Shown here piece after piece: positions 47,601-58,000 of a DNA stretch of 64,000 bases (positions within the stretch are counted from its first letter, which is position 1; each line of letters opens with the position of its first letter). Where the stretch lies: assembly GCA_948567375.1 (NCBI GenBank), contig OX419757.1, forward strand, positions 75,826,001 through 75,890,000, read 5' to 3'. Below the pieces are notes generated by a model. That model searched no databases, was not told the origin of the DNA, and saw nothing but the letters and a program-made list of their open reading frames with translations. The position numbers and the translations under genes were made by a program. The stretch is from Lunularia cruciata. Lineage: Eukaryota > Streptophyta > Marchantiopsida > Lunulariales > Lunulariaceae.

Positions 47601-49219
47601 GTCCTGCATATCGAGAAAGGAAGCACACTTCACTGATGAGAAGGCTACGTATTTTGGATGACGTTGAGTCTGAAAAATGAAAAATGAACTCATAACACAT
47701 TGTGCTGCTGCCTCGGAGTGAAAAATCAAGTTGAGAATGTTACCAGTTCGTTATGGGAGAGAAGACCTGACTTTCGGGGGTAATGAGAGCGTAGTCCCGT
47801 TCATAAACACTTCGGGTGTAGCCTGGTAAGTCTGAAATTGTGCATACCACAATCAATAAGTGATAGCGAAATCCCATCCAAATGAGATAGTAAAATCCTG
47901 AATGAGATCTTTCTTGTGACCGAATTCCAGTTAGCTACTGATACGGGGAATCCACTTGGCTAATAATTATGCTCCACACTAAGTGCACCCTAACAGCCAT
48001 CGGGAGGCCATTATCTACAAAGTGTGAAGAACGACGAGATTACTGCGCTTGTACTGAACGAAGAAGTCGAGCAATGAATAAACATACGAAAAATATATGT
48101 TGGATCTTCAATATTTCTTAAATTCGGTCCGATCGGCAACGTGAAATAAACCTTTTGCAAAGCAATTCCTCTCCTGAATTCCTCTCCATATTCCGACAAC
48201 GGTTTAGAACCATCTACAGGACTTAATCTTCTGCATCGACAAACTTTAAATACTGTCAAGAATGACATAAGCAGCTATGTTTTTTCCCGGAGTCACACTA
48301 GATAGAAGCTGCACAATTTGTCAGTCTAGTTACTACGGTGGAGACAGCACAGTAAGAAACCTTGCAAGTAAATTGGTGCCAGCGTAGGCTCAACTACTTT
48401 GATGTATTTGTTTGAAAGCTCTTGAACCTCCCGAACCCCGCATTGACCGAGCGTTCCAGTTCCTTGAACATCTGTCGCTGTCGTACATTGATTAAAAGGA
48501 CAAATGTGGAAATCTAAATCAGTGCTGCCAGAGCTGGAGATTACACTCTTCACTTCCGCAATATATTGCCAAGCATTTCTCTAATTAATAGTCAGATGTA
48601 ATTCTCAGGTTCAGAAGCAAGCGCATAGACCAAGAAGGCCGAAGAAAGAAAGGAGAGCAAGCAACATTTAGAAAAGGAAATACTATATTAACAACATACT
48701 AACTAAAAGGATATACGACACTAACAATGTATATCTTTCACTGTCAAAGGCAAGCACATAGACCAACGTTGGAACATACAGACAATGTAGAGCAGGAAAT
48801 ACTTTAGACAAGGAGGGTGGGCTTGAAATCACGTTGAAATGTGAACTTGAAATCATTGAAAAAGGAAAAGCAGAAAAGTCCTGCCCTTGCGTTCTACGTT
48901 TTCAGAATATGCCCTAAAGTCGAGAGACAGGACTATCAACTGTATGCCAGGGGCTCGAATTCCGACATCCGGAATAATGCGAAAGAGAAAAAGTTCACAC
49001 ACGAGATACATATGCAATTTCTCGTACAAGTGAATAGCATTCATGAAGGTTATTGACAATTTCACAATCTAAGCATTTCTACCATCAAGCGTGCAAACCT
49101 GTGCCACAAGAACATGAAGGTCCACATTTACAAGAAGGTCCACATGAACACGCGCAATTCGATTCCTGGCAGATCGACGCGAAGAGCAGAAGAAGCAGAA
49201 CTGATTTGAAGATCGTCAT
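44687..49219 (-). CDS. UGLYAH: (S)-ureidoglycine aminohydrolase
   Basis: Releases ammonia from (S)-ureidoglycine to give ureidoglycolate in purine (allantoin) catabolism; the plant enzyme is Mn-dependent and in the ER. Thirteen exons, minus strand: 49219-49099, 48471-48361, 47831-47744, 47603-47527, 47362-47323, 46994-46928, 46540-46455, 46296-46212, 46020-45964, 45803-45765, 45376-45306, 44988-44935, 44762-44687. All junctions are AG/GT with consistent phases, giving 323 residues. Family landmarks: DLPGYTRSVYERDYALITPE, LGAFLITPAMGSHFSMY, LVFVVDGSV, GYAYLPPGS, IVGVTDEQPLLDTPGE, EVHYNQHGLLLLEG and GDVIWMAPYVPQWYAALG. The metal ligands expected in the second cupin domain are present (Glu, His and His of EVHYNQH, and Gln of VPQW). 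A signal peptide (MTIFKSVLLLLLFASICQES) fits ER entry. Right after it comes an unusual Cys-rich stretch (CACSCGPSCKCGPSCSCG). Exon 1 is the least certain. Confidence 0.93.
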
Positions 49220-49505
49220 AATCAGAGTCGTTCAGCTCGACTTCGTCTCAGTCACATCCACTCAGTGGGGCATCTCCATTTTCTCAGGTGAAATCTGAGT
49301 GATGAACATCGAATTGGAGCGTTGTGCCCCATCTCCCCTCCAGGTGCTTACTTATTCGTGATTTGTTCTCTGCAGAGATGCTTAATCATGCTTAGTCAAT
49401 TTCGCACACTAATGAAGTCAGCTACCAAACTGCCTGAGAGCGACGAGCAAAATTTAGAATAACTATATAAATCTGTTTTTAAGAACGAGCTATTGGAATA
49501 GAGAA

Positions 49506-49576
49506 GCGCAGCTGGTGTAGTGGTATCATGGTACCCTCCCACGGTACCGACCGGGGTTCGATTCCCCGGCTGCGCA
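49506..49576 (+). tRNA. tRNA-Gly (anticodon CCC)
   Basis: A 71-base cloverleaf: acceptor stem GCGCAGC/GCTGCGC, discriminator A, anticodon stem GTACC/GGTAC with loop CTCCCAC (anticodon CCC), and T arm CGGGG-TTCGATT-CCCCG with a perfect B box. No intron and no encoded CCA. Confidence 0.96.
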
Positions 49577-50293
49577 CTTGAACGATGAGGAAATTTTATA
49601 ATTTCTTTACTCTCTCAGCCTTTTCAGTGAAGATTAATGCTGACATACTTTTGAGGTGGTTCAGTTGCAACCCATTACAGACGGCTGGTCTTGATCATAA
49701 TCACTCTTTAGTTGTGATTTAGTTGTGAGTGTGTCTTTACTAATCCAGTTACCAGATGCTGGGTAGTGTGTAAAGTGAGTATCTCAAAAGAGTGATTGCA
49801 GTTTCGAGTTCGATTGTGTAGCTTATTTACCATTGTTCAATCAACCTGAGGAACATGGTCCATAGTTGAGCAGCAGCAGATGGATCTCCCCCCCACCCCC
49901 CTCCCCGACAAGCAAAGGTTGCATGGAGGGAAAGTGGAGTGAGAGAAACGTTTAACGGCGGAGTTCGAAGTCAAGCACTGGACATGCCAAGGCATTTCTC
50001 GTTGGACAACGCCTGATTCTGAAAAGACCGCCGACGGACAATTCGAACTGAGCTTTTTGGAGAAGTTCATACGACGAATGACCGCAGCACGCAGATGGCG
50101 CCACCGCCTACAGAGACATGACTGATACAGCAAGTATTCAATAAGGGGTCCTTTGAGATACTATATAGATGTATGACACAGTAATTCTCAATCACACCAA
50201 TCCCGAAGAACTGTAAGGGTACCAGTCCAGAAAGTACAGCATTGAGGTAAACTGAGGAAATAGGTGCGGGGTTATCAAAGACTATCAAGGAGG
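49577..50293. other. Upstream region of the CW protein gene
   Basis: Lies between tRNA-Gly and the first ATG of the CW gene. It could contain a 5' UTR or an earlier exon, but no exon could be placed with confidence. Confidence 0.4.
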
Positions 50294-51527
50294 ATGTCAG
50301 GAAATACAGTGCAACTAGATACTTCATTTGAGAATTTGCTGTTGCGAGATTTTGAAAGAGAGAGAGCAGAGGAGTGGTTTGAGGTCACTATGAAAGATTT
50401 GACTCCAGTTACAGACGTTAGGAAACGTGGATACCCGGAATCTTTGAAGGTCGTTAAAGAGAGAAGACTATTGAAGACCAATAAGAAAGTTGGCAGAAAG
50501 GCTACCCGGTCCCAAGGCACCCAAACAGAGTTCGAGAATGACGGAGGACTTGTCAAGGACTCGGTTCCTTCGCTAGGAGATGGGACTTCTCTTCAAGCAG
50601 AGCATGTAAAGCAGGCTTTATCTCATAAAAGGGAAGGTGCCTCTAACCTCGCTCAGGCTGACGGATCACCCCCGACTTCCGAAATAATATTGGACAATTG
50701 GATAGAGTGCGTGAAGTGCGGGCAATGGCGCCTCTGCGTTCCAGGAGTTAATCCTATTGACCTCCAAGAAAATTGGCAGTGTAGGGACATGACATGGTTG
50801 TGAGTATTAAGCTTTGCAGTTATGCGCTATGTGAAATGTGGTAAAGCAAATGTGTCGTTAAAGGATTAGTGCTCAAAACTTTCCTTCTTGACGACCTCGT
50901 GACTAAAATATTTTTTTTATTGACTTGCTTTAGTAAATGTGAGTTTCTTATTCTTGCATTAAGTGTAAATCACATCCCCACAAAGTCTTGTCCCCGACTT
51001 TCGAAGGATTGGGTGAATACCCGCTGTCCCTCTTACATCGTCTTCCCTCAACCATCATAGTATATGGAGATTCTCCCTGAATATCTGAAGCTCTTTTCTG
51101 GAGCCTCACTGGTTCTGTTGCTCCGACTCTTATACCGGGAAAGCTTACCATCCCGCTTGATTTGCTCTTGGTTGCTAAGTATTGTTGCTGTGTGTAGTTT
51201 TTAGGTAATTTTGTTATGTCATTGACTTAGTAGTGTATCATCTAAGTCTGCAAGTCTTTTCGTTATCTAGAAATGTCTATTGGCTATCTTCGGTGAGCCT
51301 ACGTTTGTGTCGCACCTGTAAAATTAATGTTTCTCGGTGTTATTGCCATTTCTTTCAAATCCACAACTACTTTTGATCCTTGTAAGTTGGATTACTGATG
51401 CCCAGAGCTTTGGATGTGCAGGCCTGGACTGAACAGTTGCAGATACACAGAGCAAGCAACGATAGCAGCTCTTTACAACTATTGTGGATTGAAAAGTCCT
51501 TATAAAAAGTCCCCCAAGTTCTGGTAG
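50294..51527 (+). CDS. CW-type zinc-finger protein
   Basis: Two exons, 50294-50799 and 51422-51527, join with matching phase to give 203 residues. The CW domain spans about residues 134-178: NWIECVKCGQWRLC, then ENWQCRDMTW across the splice, then LPGLNSCRYTEQ. The four zinc cysteines and the two conserved Trp are present. CW domains read methylated histone H3 lysine 4 through an aromatic cage, so a nuclear chromatin role is likely. The N-terminal part (LRDFERERAEEWFE, then RKRGYPESLK, RKATRSQGTQTE) is charged and has no domain I know. After the domain the frame ends 33 residues later at TAG; a GTAGTG donor overlaps that stop, so additional exons are possible. The ATG at 50294 is the first in frame, but an upstream exon cannot be excluded. 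Confidence 0.82.
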
Positions 51528-52015
51528 TGAGTTTTCTTGCACACATGTGAGTAGTTTCTCTACAATGCAGTCTGTGAACCTCATCATCGCTGCTCTGTTC
51601 CAGAAGGCAAAATAGACGGCGGGTTTGCACCCAGACTCGAGAGATTATTCAGGCGACCGTAAACTCTGACGGTTGCAAATTAGTTTCAATATCAACGACC
51701 AATCAAATCATATCATACCCTTATCTTAGGCTCTCTACTTACACCCATTCGCGTGAAGCGAGACATGAGATACTGAGCACCAGGTGGCGAAGATCTCGCT
51801 AGGGAGCCTCAAATGGAGAATCAAAGAGAAGTGTGAACCTAAACAAGTTTTCCACTCTTGGGACTCGTTTGATAAAGATCAAAAAATGTACAGTTTGTAA
51901 TGTCTTCTCCATGACAACCTTCCCAGGCAGATGGTGGGAGGAGTTTCCCACTATTAACTTTCCTCTTGAGGTCTTCTGATGCACAGCATAAAAGTCAGTC
52001 CTCCATGGCAAGAGA
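51528..52015. other. Intergenic
   Basis: Between the CW gene and tRNA-Glu. No feature recognised; the left part may be 3' UTR. Confidence 0.5.
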
Positions 52016-52088
52016 TTCCGTAACCGGGACTCGAACCCGGGTCGCCTGGGTGAAAGCCAGGTATCCTAACCATCTAGACTATTACGGA
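52016..52088 (-). tRNA. tRNA-Glu (anticodon TTC)
   Basis: A minus-strand cloverleaf of 73 bases: acceptor TCCGTAA/TTACGGA, anticodon stem CCTGG/CCAGG with loop CTTTCAC (anticodon TTC), and T arm with GGTTCGAGTCC as B box. No intron. Confidence 0.96.
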
Positions 52089-53105
52089 GGTGACCAAATT
52101 CTAGTTTCTACTTTATTTGATAATTTAACGTGGAAGGTTAATAAATTCAACGTGAACTGATTGCATGACTGATGGCGTGATTTATTCTCTCAATGATTGT
52201 GTGTTAAGAGTCCCTTTGGTTGTGAATATGAAAATTTTCTTGTGACTTCCTCTTCTCCTCGAACTCCTCATTTGTTGTATGTCTTGTATCTGCTCAATGT
52301 ACTGCAGTTTTCGTTCCCACTATGGTAAGCAGTTCTGTTGAAGATGACCCTAGAACTAGTGTGCTTCCTGCTGACTCCCGAGCCCAATACACACGCTTCT
52401 TGTCTTGTCTATTCGCAGATCCTGATCCGACGAGCTTCCGTGAACTGTCTGTTATGTGAGTAAATGAACAGGAATCTTCGAGGGGTCAAGCATTGGACAG
52501 ATCTTGAGATCTTCCAAATGTGACTGAAGTAGAAGAAAATTTCATTGCCTTTGTAGTAGTCAGATAACATTGTTGGACCTATCTTCAACTACAGAATCTC
52601 CTTATCGGATCACAGCGCACCCATGCTCTCGAATTCATCTTCTGATGTTACTAGCACATCAAAGGGCTTTCAGACTGACCATAAGATGAACGAGTAGAAA
52701 AGGGCTACAGAGAGTAGAAAAGCTGCAATGTCAGTAGGCGTAAATTTGCGGAGAGTATACAGGCTGCAAACCAGTGCATGTAAATTTGCTCAGAGAGCCA
52801 ATGTTCGGTATTGTACATCCAAGCATTTCAGAGACAGATTCCGTTTTTGAAGCTTTCGAGAGAGTTTAGCCTTTCTCAAGGTTTACATGAACGAGAGAAT
52901 CAAGACACTAACCAGATTAAACTCTATCTCATCATCTCGCAAATTGGGCTTGCATGGACATTGTTATCAACTCCTGATGATAAAATATACAGTTCTAATT
53001 CTGATCAATGTTGGAACTTCTGAACATCCTGAATGTACAAATCCAATCTCTCCTCCAGCCATTCTCCATGATACAATTTTTCTTTAAACTGGGTCCCAGT
53101 GCGTA
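52089..53105. other. Intergenic and TADA 3' region
   Basis: No gene recognised. The right end should include the 3' UTR of the deaminase gene on the minus strand. Confidence 0.5.
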
Positions 53106-54272
53106 CTACCCAACAAGCCTTTTGAATAGCACCCATATCTCAAACGACAGCCAAGACGGTTTTTTCCCTGCAGAAGGAGCTTCACCTTTTCTTCTGGCCC
53201 GGAAGAAATCGCGCATGATCATTGAACACTCATCCTGGAGAATTCCTCGACGCACCTCCACTCTCTTATGGAAAGGATGTTGGACAGGCTTTTCAAACTC
53301 GCATGTCCCCTGGTCTCTTCTTTCAGATTCATTATTAGGAAACAGACTAACCCAACTTCCATCTGCACCCAGCAAATTATTCCTCGCCCCCCACACAACT
53401 TTCTTCACCCTAGACTGCAGCAAAGCTCCTGCACACATGGGGCACGGTTCCATCGTCACGTAAATAGTTGAATCTGTGAGGCGCCAGTCTCCAATAATTC
53501 TCGAAGCTTCACGAATGCACAGCATTTCAGCGTGAGCTGTTGGGTTTGCTTCAGCTTCTACGCGATTGTAAGCTCGAGCTATGATTCTCCCTTCCTGGAC
53601 TATCACAGCTCCAACAGGAACTTCCCCAATGCTTGCTGCCTTCCTAGCTTCCACCAGGGCTTCCAACATAAACATCCGATCTTTCTCGCTGTTTTGCTCC
53701 GCTATCACATCTGTGATACCTGAGAGAGAGGGAGGCGGTGTCATGTTGTCACCGCCTCTCTTTCTTCCGACAATCCCTGTAGCTTGATCTCCAGAGACAG
53801 AGGTGGGTCTTCCCTTAATTTCTTCTGCATTCTCGGCTCTTGCCTCAATTTCGATAGAAGAGAAATCGTCTGGAGAATCGCTGACCTGGACACCTTTGCT
53901 AAAAGATTGTTTCCTAGAATGTCCCCGTTCGCTATGTCGTGAAGATTCCACCACCTCTGAACCAAATTCATCCTTTAAATCAATAAAAGATTGGCGGGTG
54001 AGGTTCGGATTAAACCGACTGAAATTACTTTCAAGAGTGTAACAGAGGTCGAAGCGTACAACTTCCAGCACAGTAATGAGATCAGATAAAGGCAAAATAG
54101 AGTTGGAATTCGTTTTCTGTCGAACTGTGATCTGCGGATGGATTGAAAGTTGTTGCTTGTGGATACCACCATAATGCACTCTGGAAGCTGCAGTCTTTAC
54201 ACTCCTGCCAACCATCCGTTTTAATAGCACCGCATGCACGAAAAGTACTCGATTCGAAGTCAAAGCGTCCAT
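53106..54272 (-). CDS. TADA: tRNA adenosine(34) deaminase, TADA type
   Basis: Deaminates A34 to inosine in the anticodon of chloroplast tRNA-Arg(ACG) in plants, allowing CGN decoding. The open frame (388 residues from the ATG at 54272) holds the whole deaminase domain at about residues 205-355: MLEALVEARKAASIGEVPVGAV, the catalytic zinc motif HAEMLCI with the proton-shuttling Glu, and the zinc cysteines in MEPCPMCAGALLQSR. After it come VVWGARN and EVRRGILQDECSMIMRDFFRARR, typical of the family. The part before the domain is low-complexity, charged and Ser-rich. Plant TADA proteins are far longer (over 1000 residues), so more 5' exons probably exist or have been lost; another open frame at 54303-54082 could be part of one. 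The true start is uncertain. Confidence 0.88.
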   Translation of the reverse strand: MDALTSNRVLFVHAVLLKRMVGRSVKTAASRVHYGGIHKQQLSIHPQITVRQKTNSNSILPLSDLITVLEVVRFDLCYTLESNFSRFNPNLTRQSFIDLKDEFGSEVVESSRHSERGHSRKQSFSKGVQVSDSPDDFSSIEIEARAENAEEIKGRPTSVSGDQATGIVGRKRGGDNMTPPPSLSGITDVIAEQNSEKDRMFMLEALVEARKAASIGEVPVGAVIVQEGRIIARAYNRVEAEANPTAHAEMLCIREASRIIGDWRLTDSTIYVTMEPCPMCAGALLQSRVKKVVWGARNNLLGADGSWVSLFPNNESERRDQGTCEFEKPVQHPFHKRVEVRRGILQDECSMIMRDFFRARRKGEAPSAGKKPSWLSFEIWVLFKRLVG

Positions 54273-55069
54273 CGCTCTTAAGACAGAGACCACTAAATGT
54301 CATGATACTCGAAGTATTCGCATTTCTCCAGTTCGGTCTCTTCTTATACCAACTGTGTTTGAGACGAAAACATCTGAAGAGTTTCAGGACAGATCCTCCT
54401 CGTTTTGCGCTGAGATTTCTGGCGTTTCGTCTTCCAAAGGTCCCTTCGCCGCTTCCAGTGTGAACGAGGAAATAGTGGAGATAAGAATCAGAGGATGAGG
54501 TTCAGAAGCTGAAACCGCTCCATGTAAAGACATTAGCACTTGAGGAGTTTGGATCTGATAAAATTGGATTACTCTTTGTGAAGTTCGTAGGCAAGTTCAA
54601 TCACCTTTTAAATGAGCTCCAAGCTGACCTAACCTGACGCAGTCAATTGAGACATCAGCTGAGCTTCAAAAGTGGGTTAGGCGTGAGTAAACTTTGCCAT
54701 AGTGTCAATCAGATTTAGATGAGTTTTGGATTTAGAATTATGCTGAATTGTATCAAGTTATCCATGATGAAGACCGGGATCGTGGCGGCAGTGCTTCCAA
54801 AAAGTTCAAACAGAATCTTACAATTGAAGTTGGTTGCCACTTGCGAATCAGGAATTGGCGCACTCAATTCCAATAAGAATATCTTTGGTTAAGTTGAAAC
54901 ATAATCTTATAGGGATGCGGCCGCAAAGGAGTAATATGTTAATGCCCTCTGCAGAGCAAGAGCTAAAAGCTTGATTCCTTGGATAAAAGAAGCATGCAAG
55001 CAGTTTTGGACATCCATCTTGCATTGGGGCACGGACATTAAACAGAAGCTAAGAATATCATAAAAAGCT
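54273..55069. other. Region between TADA and FAD oxidoreductase genes
   Basis: May contain missing 5' exons of TADA (a Glu-rich minus-strand stretch at about 54480-54390 is a candidate) and the 3' UTR of the FAD gene. Not resolved. Confidence 0.4.
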
Positions 55070-58000
55070 TTACCACTGTTTTAGTATGGATGGTAACATA
55101 GATTCGTTTCGGTTAATGACAGCCTGTGCTACTTGGTCACCTAACCAGGCATGGTGAATAAGGCCACGAGAGCCAAGACCACCGAATAACCACCACTTTG
55201 TGGAGGCAGTTGGTGAGCTCTTTTCTAAAGCTCCTAAGTATACTTTTGAGAGAGAGCTTTCCACGAGCTCGTCAATACACCCTGCTAAAGGCAGAGATCC
55301 TAAACTAGTACGAGGTGGGATGGCTCGCAATCCAGCCTGCCATCCATTCACATCCCACTGAGAAATGCATGGATAAAATGGAGCTGTATCTTGTAAAAGT
55401 TTCTCCAGGGCAGATGAGGCCTCTTCATCAGCAACAATAGGTGATGCATTCATAGAACCCCAATCCTTCGTGGCACCCAGTAAGACGTCCTTTTCTCCTT
55501 GTACTGCAAGCCATGTCCCAAACAGCAGATTCGGTGCTTCGGAGCCGTAACCATAGCTCAAACTGAACAATTCAGGGCACTTGTTGATCACATACATCGC
55601 AGAGTCTCCATGACCGACTAACAGAGGTCGGGTGCAAATGACCGGTAAAGCACAAACTGGGACTCTTCTTGTTGGCAAGAAGAAAAAAATTGGTCATATC
55701 TTCATATCTTCAACTTGTTGATCACATACATCGCAGAGTCTCCATAACACAGGTCGGGTGAAAATGTCCAATAACGCACAAACTGGGACTCTTCTTGTAG
55801 GCATGAAGGAGAAAAGTGATCATGAAGCATGCGTTATATCTACAAGACTGCAAAATGAAAGTTTATAACTGAAGGACAAGGTCATGTACCTCGAGCCGCG
55901 TGGCGCATGCAGTTGTGCGACCACACCCCGGCATGTTGTGAGTGGCAACTTATCCACCAGCTCAGGAAGAAGCTTGGCTTGAGCTCCTAAGCACACAATT
56001 ACTCCTTCATAACTTCCTAATGGAAACGAAAGAACTTAATCAGTCCACATCCTCCACAAAGAACTTGTTCGTCTCAATTCACTTCCATAGTAAGGAAAAG
56101 TATGTAAATAAGACTTTGCCACAGAAATACATTTATACATTTAAACATTTTGAAGTATGTCAATAAGACGTTGCCACTGAAATATATTTATACATTTAAA
56201 CATTTTGACGACGGCAGGCACTAGAAGCTTACGATTAAAAAAGCTCCCAAGACAACATCTCGCTTTTAGTTGTATCTTGTCCTTTATCCTAAAGGTATAA
56301 CTCAAAACTTGACGGCACGGCTTTCGGTTTGGAATCACAGACTACTAGAGGTAAAAGGAACCACCTTTTAGACTGCTGAGAGAGTTTACTTTGTCATTGC
56401 GAAGAACCGCTTGTGTCCCAGGACACTCAGACGTTGAGCGCTCTCTTGAGAAAGTCTCGCATGCCATCCACAGTGCCTGTATTCGTTTAATGGTCACTTA
56501 ATTAACCTATGCTGAAGCTTGCCGTTTAGGATCGCGTAAAAGAAGAGAGGGATTTCGTTCAAGTTTGATGTGTACAAACCTGCAAATAACGTTGAGGATG
56601 GACGTTGATAGCTTGAGGGATGTGAAGAGCAAGTCCTTCGGGTGGTAGTAGCAAGCCAGGGACCAGTTCCCCGGCTGCTAGACCACCCAAACATGTAATC
56701 TTTGATTTGTCATCAGCGCTCTTGACATTCTGGAGGAAACGCCGCACGATGACAGATATTTCAAAACGAGAGATAGGCAAGGATTCAACGTTGGAAGGCA
56801 GAGCATATTCATTACACATGTGTTTGGAGTGTATATATAGGTATACGAGAACAGATGCCGTTCTGGGAACGGGTTATCCAGAACTCATGAGGTGCAAATG
56901 ATCGATAAGCAAGATGTACATAATTGACACTGCTAGAATAGTGAGAAATCCATAAGGTAGAATGCATCGAATGTAACTTGAAGCAAAGGCATAATTGAAA
57001 CAAATTGAGAATAACATATGGCTAACAGACTAGTAAACCACCATGAAATTGAGAACTCTAGGCAAACAACTGCGAGAAATAGGTAACACTTATGTAAAAG
57101 ACTGTCAGTAAGCAGTGCGTGAACGATAAAAATAAAAAACGTGGGCTGGAGTCGGGTAGGAACACTGTTATACACAAGAGGTCCCATGAATCAGGCAAAG
57201 AGCGAAGGAAAAATAATAGGGAGGGAATTAGCTGGGGAATGGAGGAGTGGACCAATGCGAGAGCTATAGGATGGTGTGGCTGCAGAAACCTGTTGAAGTG
57301 TAACAGGGTAACGAGAGCGAAGCAAAAAAGGACAGGATATAAAGTATATCACAACAAGCGCTATGGACGCTTGAGTCCTGAGACGCTAAACAGCAAAGGG
57401 GAAGCAGAAGGTGGCCATAGTAAACCTTCACGAAAACACCTGCGACTTCATCAGTGCCTCACGCAGTGCCGAAGTAGCTGAGCAATTGTCAGTACTCCTC
57501 ATACCGAGTTTCTGCTCGAAAACTCATGAGTGCCAAGGCAAACTCGGTTGCTCCCCTAAAGTGCCGCTCAAAAGTAATGGGAATGTCAAAAAGAACAGAG
57601 GTGGAAGTGTGGAAAGCAAGGACAAGCAAAAGTGCAGGCATGCACTTCAGCGCTGGAGTCTTAGCTGCATAATGAGGATCAGTCCAGAAAGAAAAGAATC
57701 CACATGAATAAGAAGAGGGAAGAAATCGAGACATACCTGATGGATTCCTGAAATCACAAACATTCATTAGTAGAGAGAAAGTCCAGGACACAACAATGGG
57801 AAAGAGTCAAGCAGAGGTTCGCTAGGGATACAAGAGTGGAGCAAGAAAACTTCAGCACTGCACGGGAAGGGGATGAGTCAACTGAAGCGGGAAAAGTAGA
57901 GGTGAAGTGAATGAAGGTGAAGGTGAAGTATACAGTATATATATGAATTCAGAAGTCAAGAAGGACTCCCAAACAACAGTATGGTATACAGGCCTCCGGG

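Noticed and set aside
57735-57746. 11-base microexon GAATCCATCAG in the FAD gene
   Set aside because: Including it breaks the phase between the exons at 58104-58053 and 56729-56580, which join perfectly without it.
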